Below, piece after piece: positions 55,663-64,000 of a DNA stretch of 64,000 nt (position 1 is the stretch's first letter; each line of letters starts with the position of its first letter). Position numbers and translations under genes: made by a program. The stretch is from Paenarthrobacter sp. PH39-S1. Lineage in GTDB: Bacteria; Actinomycetota; Actinomycetes; Actinomycetales; Micrococcaceae. Where the stretch lies: NCBI RefSeq assembly GCF_030063245.1, contig NZ_JASISR010000002.1:124001-188000 (forward strand), written 5' to 3'. Below the pieces are notes generated by a model. The model was not told the origin of the DNA and did no database searches. It saw only the letters and a program-made list of their open reading frames with translations.

Positions 55663-56064
55663 TCGGGCGATGTGCGGGACATTGACGCCGGGTCTGACCC
55701 GGCGCCAGGTTTGCGTTCCCTAAGCCCCCGGATCTGCGGGTGGTCAGACGTCGGGCCCGCGCGCCCCGGCCCGGGACCGGCGGCCCGGAGCGGCGACACG
55801 CCTACGCAAATGTGGGCAAAAAACACTTCTGTTGTTATGTTGGTTATGTGCTCTGTGTTGCCAAAGTGATGCAGATCAACGTAATCTCGGGATTGCTGTG
55901 TGAATGCAGCCCGGTTACCTCCTGTGGTCTCCGCCCTTAGCCCGCTTCTGTCGAAGCGTAAGCCTGCGGAGCAGCCAGGGAAACACCTCCCGATCGGAAG
56001 ATCGCCCGTCTGTAAGCGTCTACAGACCTGTGCATTCATGCGCCGAGCCGTAGTGAGGTTATGA
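55663..56064 (+). other. long leader of the NlpC/P60 gene
   Basis: A 402-base non-coding stretch. The direct repeat GTTATGT occurs at 55834 and 55843 in an AT-rich patch that could hold the promoter. Further down, GTCTGTA (56008-56014) and TACAGAC (56021-56027) form a perfect hairpin, and GATCGG/AGATCG-type short repeats lie beside it. GAGG precedes the start by six bases. A long structured 5' leader is common for cell-wall hydrolase genes, and some carry a c-di-AMP riboswitch. I could not match the conserved elements of that riboswitch, so its nature remains open. Confidence 0.5.
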
Positions 56065-57549
56065 ATGAGTTTGGCCCCGCGATGCACCTGGAACACTCGA
56101 ACGCCGTCCGCCCTGGATGCCGGCAACGCGAAAATGCGTGTCATGGTCCGCGGCACGGCACTTGCCGCCACCTCCGTGCTGCTGGTCGGATCGTTCCTCT
56201 CCCCCGCACAGGCCGCGCAGCCCGCGGCCCCCTATTCGGCATCGCTGCCCGCCAGCCCGCAGGTCCCTTCCGCGGACGATATCGCCGCGGCTAAGACCAG
56301 CGAGGATGCCACCAAGGCGGAAGTGGTCAGGATCGAGTCGCTGCTGGACGGCGCCACTAAGAATCTTCAGGACACGGTCACGGCAGCCATGGGCGCCAAT
56401 GACGGCTACACAAGCGCCATGCTGATCTCCCAGGACCGGCAGGCCGCGGCGGTATCCGCCCAAGCCCGGGCGGATGCCGCCATTAAGGCTTCGAGCAAGG
56501 CTAAGACTGAGGTTGGCCAGCTGGCCGGAGACCTCTACAAAAACGGTGGCATGACGCCGAGCGTGCAGTCCATGCTGAGCGGAGCGGCCTCGGCAGATTC
56601 TCTCTATCAGGCATCCACCCTGATGGCCTTGGGTGATTCCCGGAGCAAGACGTTCCAGAAGGCGGATTCCGCCGCGTCCACCGCCACATCACTCAAGGAC
56701 CAGGCCGACGCCGCACGCAAGGCTGCCGACGACGCCACCAAAGCGGCAGAGGACGCCAAAACCGCTGCGCAGTCGGCCGCTGCCGTGCAGAAAACCGTCG
56801 TCGCCGACAACGCACAGCAGCGCACGACTCTGATGGAGCAGCTGGCCTCGCTGCACAACACCACAGTGGCCTTGGAAGATGCCAGAATCACTGCCCTGGA
56901 GAAGCAAAAGGACGACGCCCGACTGGCGACCATAGTCGCGGCCTCCGCGAACCAGCCGGCCCCGGTTGCGCCGTCAGCCGTAGCAGCGCCGAACGGCAGC
57001 AATCAGGGCTCCAGTAGCGCCGCGGCAGCCAACCCGGTCCCCGCCGTCAACAACCCGGCGCCGTCTCCCGCCAATCCGGCGCCGCTCGTCGTCGCACAGC
57101 CCGCTCCGGCGCCCGCACCGGCACCGGCACCGGCACCCGCGCCGGCACCCGCGCCCGCCCCTGCGCCGCCCAGTGGCGTCGGTACCCAGGGAATGATCAA
57201 CTACGCCATGTCGAAAGTCGGCGGCCCCTATGTCTGGGGCGGAAACGGCCCCGTGGGCTTCGACTGCTCCGGCCTAGTGCAGCAGGCCTTCGCGTCGGTA
57301 GGCGTAAGGGTCGCCAGGGAGGGATCCGACCAGTTCCTCAATGCTCCGGTCAAGGTGCCGCTCTCGCAGATGCGCCCGGGCGATCTCCTGGTCTTCAATC
57401 AGGGGTCCAACGGCCGCTTCTCCCATATCGCCATCTACATCGGCAATAACCAAGTGGTTCAGGCACTGAACGAACAGGATGGCATCACCGTCACGAATCT
57501 GTCCTGGATGTCCGGCATGTCCCTTTACCCCTACGCCGGCCGGTACTGA
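56065..57549 (+). CDS. secreted NlpC/P60 peptidoglycan endopeptidase
   Basis: A 494-aa exported cell-wall hydrolase. Signal peptide near residues 24-50 (VRGTALAATSVLLVGSFLSPAQAA), then a long Ala/Lys/Asp-rich coiled-coil (~65-290) that probably keeps the enzyme inactive until partnered. A Pro/Ala linker with a PAPAPA run (~340-370) follows. The NlpC/P60 domain has the catalytic Cys in GFDCSGLVQQAF, His in GRFSHIAIYIG and a polar third residue after NNQVVQALN. It cleaves D-iGlu-mDAP/Lys peptides, as RipA does in mycobacteria. ATG 56065 follows GAGG; ATG 56134 is a fallback. Confidence 0.9.
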   Translation: MSLAPRCTWNTRTPSALDAGNAKMRVMVRGTALAATSVLLVGSFLSPAQAAQPAAPYSASLPASPQVPSADDIAAAKTSEDATKAEVVRIESLLDGATKNLQDTVTAAMGANDGYTSAMLISQDRQAAAVSAQARADAAIKASSKAKTEVGQLAGDLYKNGGMTPSVQSMLSGAASADSLYQASTLMALGDSRSKTFQKADSAASTATSLKDQADAARKAADDATKAAEDAKTAAQSAAAVQKTVVADNAQQRTTLMEQLASLHNTTVALEDARITALEKQKDDARLATIVAASANQPAPVAPSAVAAPNGSNQGSSSAAAANPVPAVNNPAPSPANPAPLVVAQPAPAPAPAPAPAPAPAPAPAPAPPSGVGTQGMINYAMSKVGGPYVWGGNGPVGFDCSGLVQQAFASVGVRVAREGSDQFLNAPVKVPLSQMRPGDLLVFNQGSNGRFSHIAIYIGNNQVVQALNEQDGITVTNLSWMSGMSLYPYAGRY

Positions 57550-57693
57550 GCGGCCAGCTACTGACCAGACAGCTCAAACGGCCCCGTCAGGTGCGGGACA
57601 TCTGCCCCTTCGACACCGCGTTCGCCGGCTGGCTGTTATGACTCGGTGGTGGGTCGGTCGTGGTATGCCAGGATATCGTCGCGCCCGGAAGTA

Positions 57694-58779
57694 TCAGCCC
57701 TTGAAGACGGGGCCGAACTCGGCGCGGTCCGCGAGGCGCGGATCGCCTCCTTTGTCCCGCACCACCATGACCGGGCCCTTCGCGTGATGCAGCACACCAT
57801 CCGTCGTCGAGCCCAGCAGCATGCCGGCAAAGCCGCCGCGCCCCCGGGTGCCGAGCACCACCAGTTCGGATGACTTAGTCTCGCGGATCAATACCTCTAC
57901 CGGTGGCCCCTCCACGAGCTCGGTTTCAATCAAGAGTCCGGGGAAATGGCTCGCCAGCCAGCGTTTGCCCGCCGCCAACTGTTCGTTGATATCACGGAAA
58001 ACCGCGTCCCGGTCCAGGGGCGCGGGAACCCAGGACAGCGAGCCATTGAAAGGCGGAATCGCGCAGACCACGCGCAACGTCCGGTCTGCGCGCCGGGCCT
58101 GCTCGGCGGCCAGCAGTACGGCCAGACGGGCCCGGTCGGAGCCGTCGACCCCAACCGTCACGACATCGAGGACCTCCGCGCTGCGGGCGTTAATGTTAAT
58201 ACTGTCGGACTTGCCATGCCGACCGGAAGCCTGTTCTACCGGTTCCCCCAATCGCCCTGCACAGCTGAGCGGGACGGTCACCGTGGGGCACTTGGAATGC
58301 GCCGGCAAAGCGCTGCTGACCGAGCCCAGCAACCGTCCTACGAAGCCGCCTTTGCCGCGCGATCCGAAAACCAGCAGCTCCGCCGTCTCGGACATTTCGC
58401 GCAGGACACCTGCCGCGTCGCCGTTTTCAACGCGGGCGTCCAGCTCAATGTTGTAGTCGGCCACTTTGGCCGCCGCCTGCTGGAGGACGGCCTCGGCACC
58501 CTGACGGATAACGTCGTCGTCGACTGTGGCATAACCGCCGTCCAGCCCGGAAGCGGCGAAGATCGGAACGGAATAGGCCGTCACCAAATGCAACGGACGA
58601 CGGCGGCGCTGCGCCTCACGTGCGGCCCAGATCAATGCGCAATTTCCCTGCTCCGAACCGTCAAGACCGACCACAATTCCGGTCGGCGCCGTCACCAGAT
58701 CGGCGTGGTTATCGGCCTCGTTGCTGCCCGTCGTCTCATCCACGGCGTTGCTCCCTCGATAGCCTCTAATATTTGGCAT
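57694..58779 (-). CDS. universal stress protein, two tandem Usp domains
   Basis: A 361-aa cytoplasmic protein. Domain 1 (~33-165): TGIVVGLDGSEQGNCALIWAAREAQRR with the ATP motif GSRGKGGFVGRLLGSVSS. Domain 2 (~205-345): VVTVGVDGSDRARLAVLLAAEQARR and GTRGRGGFAGMLLGSTTD. Both have the G-2x-G-9x-G-(S/T) ATP-binding pattern. Tandem-Usp proteins act in hypoxia or nutrient stress in actinobacteria. Confidence 0.94.
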   Translation of the reverse strand: MPNIRGYRGSNAVDETTGSNEADNHADLVTAPTGIVVGLDGSEQGNCALIWAAREAQRRRRPLHLVTAYSVPIFAASGLDGGYATVDDDVIRQGAEAVLQQAAAKVADYNIELDARVENGDAAGVLREMSETAELLVFGSRGKGGFVGRLLGSVSSALPAHSKCPTVTVPLSCAGRLGEPVEQASGRHGKSDSININARSAEVLDVVTVGVDGSDRARLAVLLAAEQARRADRTLRVVCAIPPFNGSLSWVPAPLDRDAVFRDINEQLAAGKRWLASHFPGLLIETELVEGPPVEVLIRETKSSELVVLGTRGRGGFAGMLLGSTTDGVLHHAKGPVMVVRDKGGDPRLADRAEFGPVFKG

Positions 58780-59223
58780 GACAGCCTGGCCCCATTGTCC
58801 AAGTCACCTAAGTGCGACTATTGCCGGTTCCTGGGTTGCCGTCAAGTTTGCTGAGTACGGCGGAAGCCGACGACGGCGGCACTGCCGGAACGAACACGCA
58901 AGGTATTGCGTTCACCAGCCCTGATGGACTGCCCCTTTAGGCGTTTCCGTTGCCAGGAAAATTTGGCCGATTTCGGGGGACGGGCACATCCGGGGCCGCG
59001 GAATTCTCAGGACCAGACAATGTTCGGGGGACTCTTTCCAGAGTTTAAAAAGTTCTGTAGTGTTCGAGAAAATGCGGATCCTCTTGGCGTCGTTGGTGAC
59101 GCCTGGGTGGGCCGCGTTCGGCCCGCATTTCCAACCGGCAATTCGTCCTGCTGCGTAGAAGCAGCTTGGCAGCGGCTTAACTGTCGGCCCTGTGCTCAAA
59201 ACAGTTCGAGGAGGAAGTGATCC
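58780..59223. other. intergenic region, 444 bases
   Basis: I see no convincing gene. It contains the divergent promoter region of the Usp gene, AT-rich stretches around 59041-59075 that could hold the promoter of the following plus-strand gene, and GGAGG at 59210-59214 before the start at 59224. Confidence 0.6.
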
Positions 59224-59811
59224 ATGACGAGTGCGCCCAGGGGACCTGCCACGGAATCCACCACAACGGTGGTCATCGGCTCGGGTTTCTCCGGGCTGGC
59301 CGTCGCCAGCGAACTGAGCAGGCAGGGCGTCGATGCCATTGTGGTGGACGGGCTCGATTTCCTCGACGGGGGAGTGTCCGGACGCCGCGCCGAGCCGACG
59401 GACCCCGGTGCGCTGAGCGAGCGCAGCGACATTCTGCGACTGCTGCGCCACTACGCCAGTACGCACCATCTGGATGTGCGCAGCTCAACCCGCGCCGTTG
59501 AGCTCAGCCTGACCGCGGCCGGGACAGGCCAGCAGCGGAAATGGGTGATTCACACCGCGGACGGTCTCCTCCTGGCGGACAACATTGTGCTCACACGGTG
59601 CGCACAAAACCAGCTCCGGCGGATCCTGCTGTCGCTGGGCATCAAGATTGGCCGGGACGTTCTCACTGCCATGCGCGCGCTCGGACTGTACTGGGTGGGC
59701 GCCGGTGATCTGATCGCACCCACGACCAGGGAAATCCTGCGTCAGGTAAAGCTGGTCAGCCAGGCGATATCCGCCCGGAGCAGCACCGCTCCGCTGCCCG
59801 GACCGGCATGA
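59224..59811 (+). CDS. short Rossmann-fold FAD/NAD(P)-binding-like protein
   Basis: A 195-aa protein. TTVVIGSGFSGLAVASELSRQGVDAIVVDG is a GxGxxG dinucleotide-binding strand-helix-strand followed by the acidic/aspartate end of the second strand. The middle (ILRLLRHYASTHHLDVRSSTRAVELSL…WVIHTADGLLLADNIVLT) is what flavin monooxygenases (FMO/Baeyer-Villiger type) show before their second dinucleotide motif. The C-terminus lacks that second motif and the substrate domain. It is either a remnant or a stand-alone binding protein. GAGGAAG lies close to the ATG, so expression is plausible. Confidence 0.75.
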   Translation: MTSAPRGPATESTTTVVIGSGFSGLAVASELSRQGVDAIVVDGLDFLDGGVSGRRAEPTDPGALSERSDILRLLRHYASTHHLDVRSSTRAVELSLTAAGTGQQRKWVIHTADGLLLADNIVLTRCAQNQLRRILLSLGIKIGRDVLTAMRALGLYWVGAGDLIAPTTREILRQVKLVSQAISARSSTAPLPGPA

Positions 59812-59855
59812 AGACCGGGTCGAACTCCGCTCGGGGACAAGCCAGGCCGGCCTGC

Positions 59856-60527
59856 TTAGTCCTCTTTATCCAGCCGCCGCTTCGCCGTTATTGCCAGTCC
59901 GGCCACCAGACCCACCAGCACCACAATCATGCCGATCACGGCCCAAGGAATCCCGTCAGCCGAGGGCGCCGCGGGGGCGGCGGCCGGCGCCGCGGAGTCC
60001 GTTACCGGCGTGATGGGGACCTGCGTCCCAGCCGCGGCAGCAGCGGAATTTCCCTCGGCAGCGGTTGCCGTAAACGATAACGTTCCTTCGATCGCGTGGC
60101 TGTCGGACGACACTATCCGCCATAGAACCGTGAATTTTCCGGCCGGCGCCCCCGGTTTAAGCTGCTGCGTCACCTTCCCGTCGAGCACATCGACGGGGCC
60201 CTCAGCCCAGTCATTCCCGGCGGCGTCCTTCACCTCGATGGCCGAACCGAGCGCGCCGGGTGTGTTGTTCAGCGTAATCGTGATCCGTGCCGGAACAGTA
60301 GATACCGTAGAACCGTCCCCCGGACTCGTGGATTCCACCGCGTCATGCGCGGACGCCGCGCTCGCTGAACCGAACAGCCCGAGCAGGAGAACGACGGTGG
60401 CCAGTACGGCAGTGACGAGTCCGCGCCGAGAGCGTCCGCGCCTATGGGAACGCGCAGAACCGGCCCGTCTTTGGGAGGTCTTGCAGGTGTCCGGCCCGAT
60501 GATCGACCGTTGGGTAACTCTGGTCAT
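59856..60527 (-). CDS. copper resistance protein CopC
   Basis: A 223-aa envelope protein. Signal peptide (GLVTAVLATVVLLLGLFGSASAASA) ends just before AHDAVESTSPGDGSTVSTVP, so the mature N-terminus starts with the copper-ligand His. VLWRIVSSDSHAIEGTLSFT has the second His/Asp. An Ala/Pro linker and one C-terminal membrane segment (VIGMIVVLVGLVAGLAI) with a basic tail anchor it. The domain binds Cu(II) outside the membrane; the usual partner copD is not beside it. ATG 60527. Confidence 0.9.
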   Translation of the reverse strand: MTRVTQRSIIGPDTCKTSQRRAGSARSHRRGRSRRGLVTAVLATVVLLLGLFGSASAASAHDAVESTSPGDGSTVSTVPARITITLNNTPGALGSAIEVKDAAGNDWAEGPVDVLDGKVTQQLKPGAPAGKFTVLWRIVSSDSHAIEGTLSFTATAAEGNSAAAAAGTQVPITPVTDSAAPAAAPAAPSADGIPWAVIGMIVVLVGLVAGLAITAKRRLDKED

Positions 60528-60727
60528 GACGAAGCTCTCCGTTAGCGGGGAATTTCCCCCCACGCTACGCCAACGTACCTGTCCGGAGCCAAGTTCCCCA
60601 GCTCCGGTACCCGTGCGGATCCTCACCGGCTCCCCGAGCGGAACGAATCCGCGCACGGAGAGCACCCGCACAACGCACTATTGTGAAGAGTCAGATAGTT
60701 TCTTTGCCTAGTGCTGGAGGGCATTCC

Positions 60728-62170
60728 ATGGCGTCTCAAGGCTCCGCTCTTGACCGTTATTTTTACATCACCAAACGTGGATCCAATGTTTCCCGGGAGA
60801 TCCGCGGCGGTTTCGCCACCTTCTTCGCCATGAGCTACATCGTTGTACTGAACCCCTTGATCCTTTCGGCGGCGGATTCCTCCGGCAATGCCCTCGGACT
60901 GGAACGGGTCGCTGCGGTGACCGCCTTCGTTGCAGGTATTCTGACGATCCTGATGGGTGCGTGGGCGAAGCACCCCTTCGCTTTGGCAACCGGCCTCGGC
61001 GTCAACGCGTTCGTTGCCATCACGGTCGCGACGCACCGCGGTCTGACCTGGCCGGACATGATGGGTCTGGTGATGCTCTCTGGCATCACCATGTTTATTC
61101 TGGTCGTGACCGGCTTTCGGAAGGCCGTTTTCAAGGCAGTTCCCGAAGGCTTGAAGATCGCGATCGTGGTTGGCATCGGGATGTTCATCGCACTGATCGG
61201 ACTGGTGAATGCGGGCTTCGTCCGGCGTATTCCCGATGCTGCCGGTACCACCGTTCCCGTCGGACTTGGCGCTGACGGGAAGCTCCTGGGCTGGCCCACA
61301 CTCGTCTTTATCTTCGGCCTGGTCCTGACCATCGCCCTGGTCGTGCGCAAGGTCAAGGGTGCCATCCTGATCGGCATCATCGCCGCCACGATCCTGGCCA
61401 ACATCCTCGAACTCACACTTCACATCGGTCCCAGCTTTGATGGGAAAACCTCAAATCCTTCAGGTTGGTCGCTGGTGGCTCCGCAGCTCAGCCCGTGGTC
61501 GCTCCCGGATCTGAGCCTGATCGGCAAATTCGATCTCTTCGGTTCCTTCGCCCATTTGGGTGCGCTCGCCGCCATTCTGTTGGCGTTCGTCATCCTGCTC
61601 AGCATCTTCTTCGACGCCATGGGAACGGTGGTCGGTCTGGCGGGGGAAGCCGGAACCATCGAAAAGGACGGCACCATCCCGGATTTGGACCGCGTGCTGA
61701 TGGTCGACGCGTTCGGCGCCGTCGCCGGCGGCGGTTCGTCGGTGTCCTCCAGCCAGATCTATGTGGAGTCCGGCGCCGGTATCGGCGAGGGTGCACGCAC
61801 CGGTTTGGCGAGCATCGTGACCGGGCTGCTGTTCCTGGTCGCCATGTTCGTCACGCCGCTTATCAAGCTGGTCCCCTTCGAGGCAGTGGCACCGGCCCTC
61901 GTCGTCGTCGGCTTCATGATGGTCTCCCAGGTGGGCAAGATCGACTGGTCGGACTGGGGCATCGCCATCCCCGCCTTCCTGACATTCATTCTGATGCCGT
62001 TCACGTACTCGATCGCCAACGGACTGGGTGCGGGGTTCATCGCCTACGTGCTGATCCGCACCGTTCAGGGCCGGGTGAAGGACATCCATCCGCTGATGTG
62101 GGCGGTGGCGGCGGCGTTTGTGCTCTTCTTCGGTATCGGACCCGTCGAGCAGCTCTTCGGCGTGAGCTGA
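60728..62170 (+). CDS. NCS2 family purine permease (AzgA type)
   Basis: A 480-aa transporter with ~12-14 membrane segments. The AzgA-like signature includes EIRGGFATFFAMSYIVVLNPLIL, KHPFALATGLGVNAFVA, FRKAVFKAVPEGLKIAIVVGIGMFIALIGLVNAG, FFDAMGTVVGLAGEAG and GSSVSSSQIYVESGAGIGEGARTGLASIVTG. It should import adenine, guanine or hypoxanthine by proton symport. The ATG at 60728 (MASQGS) follows CTGGAGGG; the longer frame lacks a ribosome binding site. This fits the purine theme of the window but is not in an operon with purSQL. Confidence 0.93.
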   Translation: MASQGSALDRYFYITKRGSNVSREIRGGFATFFAMSYIVVLNPLILSAADSSGNALGLERVAAVTAFVAGILTILMGAWAKHPFALATGLGVNAFVAITVATHRGLTWPDMMGLVMLSGITMFILVVTGFRKAVFKAVPEGLKIAIVVGIGMFIALIGLVNAGFVRRIPDAAGTTVPVGLGADGKLLGWPTLVFIFGLVLTIALVVRKVKGAILIGIIAATILANILELTLHIGPSFDGKTSNPSGWSLVAPQLSPWSLPDLSLIGKFDLFGSFAHLGALAAILLAFVILLSIFFDAMGTVVGLAGEAGTIEKDGTIPDLDRVLMVDAFGAVAGGGSSVSSSQIYVESGAGIGEGARTGLASIVTGLLFLVAMFVTPLIKLVPFEAVAPALVVVGFMMVSQVGKIDWSDWGIAIPAFLTFILMPFTYSIANGLGAGFIAYVLIRTVQGRVKDIHPLMWAVAAAFVLFFGIGPVEQLFGVS

Positions 62171-62229
62171 CCACAGCCGCACCCGCGTCACCCGCCGCAC
62201 CCGCGACCCCTATCATCGAAATCGCATTT

Positions 62230-62258
62230 GCTGCCATGTTTTTGTCAAACATGGCAGC
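62230..62258. promoter_or_regulatory. perfect 12-base inverted repeat upstream of hutG
   Basis: GCTGCCATGTTT (62230-62241) and AAACATGGCAGC (62247-62258) with a 5-base loop; outer GCAT (62224) and ATGC (62262) extend the dyad. It lies 60 bases after the permease stop and 115 before hutG. No T-run, so an operator for a repressor of the hydrolase is as likely as a terminator. Confidence 0.7.
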
Positions 62259-62372
62259 CAGATGCGTCATCACTCCAAAAATATGGGGGCAGACCGGCTG
62301 CGGTCCGGGATTCCGGACGGGTGTTGCCGCGGCGCGGTGGCTTAACGGTCCGGTATGAGGTGAGGTGGAAGG

Positions 62373-63368
62373 ATGGATTTCCCTGCTTTGATCATTGATA
62401 CTCCCCCGCAGGCGTGGACCGGGCGCGACGACGGCGACGGCGCTGAGCACCGCCGCTGGTGGCAGTCCGTCACGCCCGCCCCAAGCGCGCAGACCGAGCC
62501 GTCCGGAATCAACCGTGCGACGCCGGCTTCCCATCCGTCGCACGATGCACGCCCGGTGGTGCTGCTGGGCTTTCGCAGTGAGGAGGGGGTGCACCGCAAT
62601 CAGGGGCGGGTGGGCGCTGCGGCCGCTCCGGGGGAAATCCGCGCCGCTTTGGGTTCCCTTGCATTCCATGCCGACCGCCGTGTGCACGACGCCGGCGATG
62701 TCGTTGTCGCCGGCTCCGCACTGGAAGCCGGCCAGGAGCGCGCAGGCGCTGCGGTGACTGCCCTGCTGGATGCCGGCGCGTTCACCCTGGTCCTGGGTGG
62801 TGGCCACGAAACCGCCTTCGCGAGCTATCTCGGAGTCGCCGCCACGGCACGGGTCCGCGGCGGCGCGCGGCTGGGCATACTCAACCTGGACGCACACTTC
62901 GATCTGCGCGATGAGCCCGTCCCGAGCTCCGGCACGCCGTTCCTGCAGATAGCCCACGCCGAAGCCGCCAACGGACGCAGCCTCAACTACGCCGTCGTTG
63001 GCATCAGCGAACCGAACAATACCCGGGCACTCTTCCACACTGCGGACCGTCTGGACGTGAAATACCTGCCGGACGAGGACTGCACGGCGGAACGCACCCG
63101 GGAATTTGTCGAATCCTTCCTGGCCACGGTGGACGTTCTGTACCTGACCATCGATCTGGACGTGCTCCCCGCCTCGGTCGCCCCGGGCGTCAGCGCACCG
63201 GCTGCGTACGGCGTTCCGCTGGCGGTCATTGCCGCCGTCTGCCGCCAGGTTGCCGCGAGCGGCAAGCTGTTCCACGCCGACGTGGCCGAGCTGAACCCGG
63301 AGTTCGACATAGACCAGCGCACCGCCAAGGTGGCGGCACGGTTGGTCACCACGCTGATGGCGGGCTGA
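62373..63368 (+). CDS. hutG: formimidoylglutamase
   Basis: A 331-aa binuclear manganese enzyme of the arginase/agmatinase family that turns N-formimidoylglutamate into glutamate and formamide, the last step of one histidine degradation route. Mn motifs: LVLGGGHETAFA, LNLDAHFDLRD (DAHxD) and LTIDLDVLPASVAPGVSAP. The N-terminal ~70 residues hold a TGRDDGDGAEHRRWWQSV stretch characteristic of HutG and separate it from arginase. No other hut genes are in view. The ATG at 62373 follows GTGGAAGG. Confidence 0.87.
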   Translation: MDFPALIIDTPPQAWTGRDDGDGAEHRRWWQSVTPAPSAQTEPSGINRATPASHPSHDARPVVLLGFRSEEGVHRNQGRVGAAAAPGEIRAALGSLAFHADRRVHDAGDVVVAGSALEAGQERAGAAVTALLDAGAFTLVLGGGHETAFASYLGVAATARVRGGARLGILNLDAHFDLRDEPVPSSGTPFLQIAHAEAANGRSLNYAVVGISEPNNTRALFHTADRLDVKYLPDEDCTAERTREFVESFLATVDVLYLTIDLDVLPASVAPGVSAPAAYGVPLAVIAAVCRQVAASGKLFHADVAELNPEFDIDQRTAKVAARLVTTLMAG

Positions 63369-63588
63369 GAGCCGTTGCCGAGGCCCACGCAGTTAGAGAG
63401 CCCTGCTGGCGTCGCCGCCGTCGGCCGTGCCAACCGCCTTTACGCTGGCCCGAGTACCTGGTAGCCAAGCTGGGCGTTGTAGCCGTGGATTTCACGGGTG
63501 CCCAGGCAGCCTACCTTTGAGCCGGTCCCCGCGGCAGGCGCCGTAGTTTCGGTCATCCCCGCCGCCCGAAATAAGGGCGCCTTAAAGG

Positions 63589-63888
63589 TCACTGCATCCG
63601 GCGCACGCGGACGCCGTCGTCGGCCACGAACAGCAGGCGGTCTGAGGAGCCAAAGGGCCCGATCCAGAGGACGTTCCCGCTGAGCGAAACATCGTCGACA
63701 TAGCCGGCGCAGACCACCTCGGCACCCCTGACGATTTCAACGCTTTCACCGATCACCAAGCAGGCCCAGCTCTTTAACTTCGCCCCTGCCATCGAGGGCT
63801 CCTTCGAGGCTTCCGCTCCCGGGATCAGCGTGGTGCAGTCCGCCGCTGCCACGCGATCCTGCCCGGTGGCATCAGTTGGGTCTGTCAT
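63589..63888 (-). CDS. small hypothetical protein, 99 aa
   Basis: I do not recognise a family. The first ~35 residues are polar and variable; the conserved part reads LKSWACLVIGESVEIVRGAEVVCAGYVDDVSLSGNVLWIGPFGSSDRLLFVADDGVRVRR. This beta-rich pattern suggests a small SH3/PRC-like barrel. GAAGGAGTTGCCTC lies upstream of the ATG at 63888 on the minus strand. Function unknown. Confidence 0.65.
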   Translation of the reverse strand: MTDPTDATGQDRVAAADCTTLIPGAEASKEPSMAGAKLKSWACLVIGESVEIVRGAEVVCAGYVDDVSLSGNVLWIGPFGSSDRLLFVADDGVRVRRMQ

Positions 63889-64000
63889 GAGGCAACTCCT
63901 TCGTTGCGGGCACGATGATGGCGGGGCGCCGCACTCCGCCGGCAGTAGCGGCAGAGCGCGGCGTCGGGTCAGGCCGCTGCTTTCGGTCCGGGTGTTAGTT

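Noticed and set aside
55860-56060. c-di-AMP (ydaO-type) riboswitch before the NlpC/P60 gene
   Set aside because: The gene class and leader length suggested it, but I could not find the expected conserved elements in order, so I only report an unclassified leader.

Overview
The window is chromosomal DNA of a high-GC actinobacterium, most likely a member of the Micrococcaceae close to Arthrobacter/Pseudarthrobacter. This is inferred from gene content (purS-purQ-purL with a separate PurS, SRP RNA then dnaX then recR, a DUF222/HNH gene, DUF6318 lipoprotein plus PKD protein, DUF3151 next to fbaA, and an Asp23/DUF2273/DUF6286/AmaP operon) and from GC-rich codon use. No prophage, insertion sequence, CRISPR array or integrase was seen. 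The species cannot be named from the sequence alone.

Layout. 1-7600: an incoming repeat-rich reading frame, a LytR_C protein with a small partner, a HAD phosphatase, an unknown 454-aa protein, a TetR regulator with a clear candidate operator next to an MpaB-like oxygenase, and a lipoprotein/secreted PKD pair. 7650-19280: tRNA-Ser, a frameshifted DUF222-HNH gene, the SRP RNA, dnaX and recR, a GNAT-AAA+ fusion protein, lysC, two tandem small paralogues, an OhrR-type regulator and a protein usually labelled 3-methyladenine glycosylase. 19300-26040: a large secreted sialidase, DUF503, and purSQL. 26200-29650: DUF1990, MmcQ/YjbR, a polysaccharide deacetylase, a CoA-binding protein and a DinB protein. 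29850-33400: a decayed acetyl-CoA synthetase remnant, a SAM riboswitch, a 5'-truncated dimethylsulfone monooxygenase (sfnG), metY and a second CoA-binding protein. 33400-44230: a SUKH-like protein, a nitrilase-family amidase, purA, DUF3151, fbaA, an S53 peptidase, a TrmH-type methyltransferase, a HAD-IIA phosphatase, pyrE, nadE and xth. 45100-51810: an alpha-glucoside uptake and hydrolysis cluster (LacI regulator, two permeases, binding protein, divergent GH13 enzyme). 51900-55140: an envelope-stress operon and a Phe/Asp/Glu tRNA cluster. 55250-64000: a zincin-like peptidase, an NlpC/P60 hydrolase with a long leader, a universal stress protein, a short flavin-type Rossmann protein, CopC, a purine permease, formiminoglutamase and a small unknown protein.

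How the genes work together. Nucleotide supply is well represented (purSQL, purA, pyrE, azgA-type permease). The sugar cluster has an obvious LacI-type operator between the binding-protein and hydrolase genes and an intercistronic hairpin after the binding-protein gene. The sulfur cluster is read from a SAM riboswitch, but its first gene has lost its start region while metY and the CoA-binding gene remain intact and coupled by ATGA overlaps.

The most unusual features are the GNAT-AAA+ fusion, the damaged riboswitch-sfnG junction beside an acs remnant, a repeated intergenic inverted-repeat element (two copies), a pair of tandem small paralogues of unknown function, and many short tandem repeats, several of which straddle stop codons.
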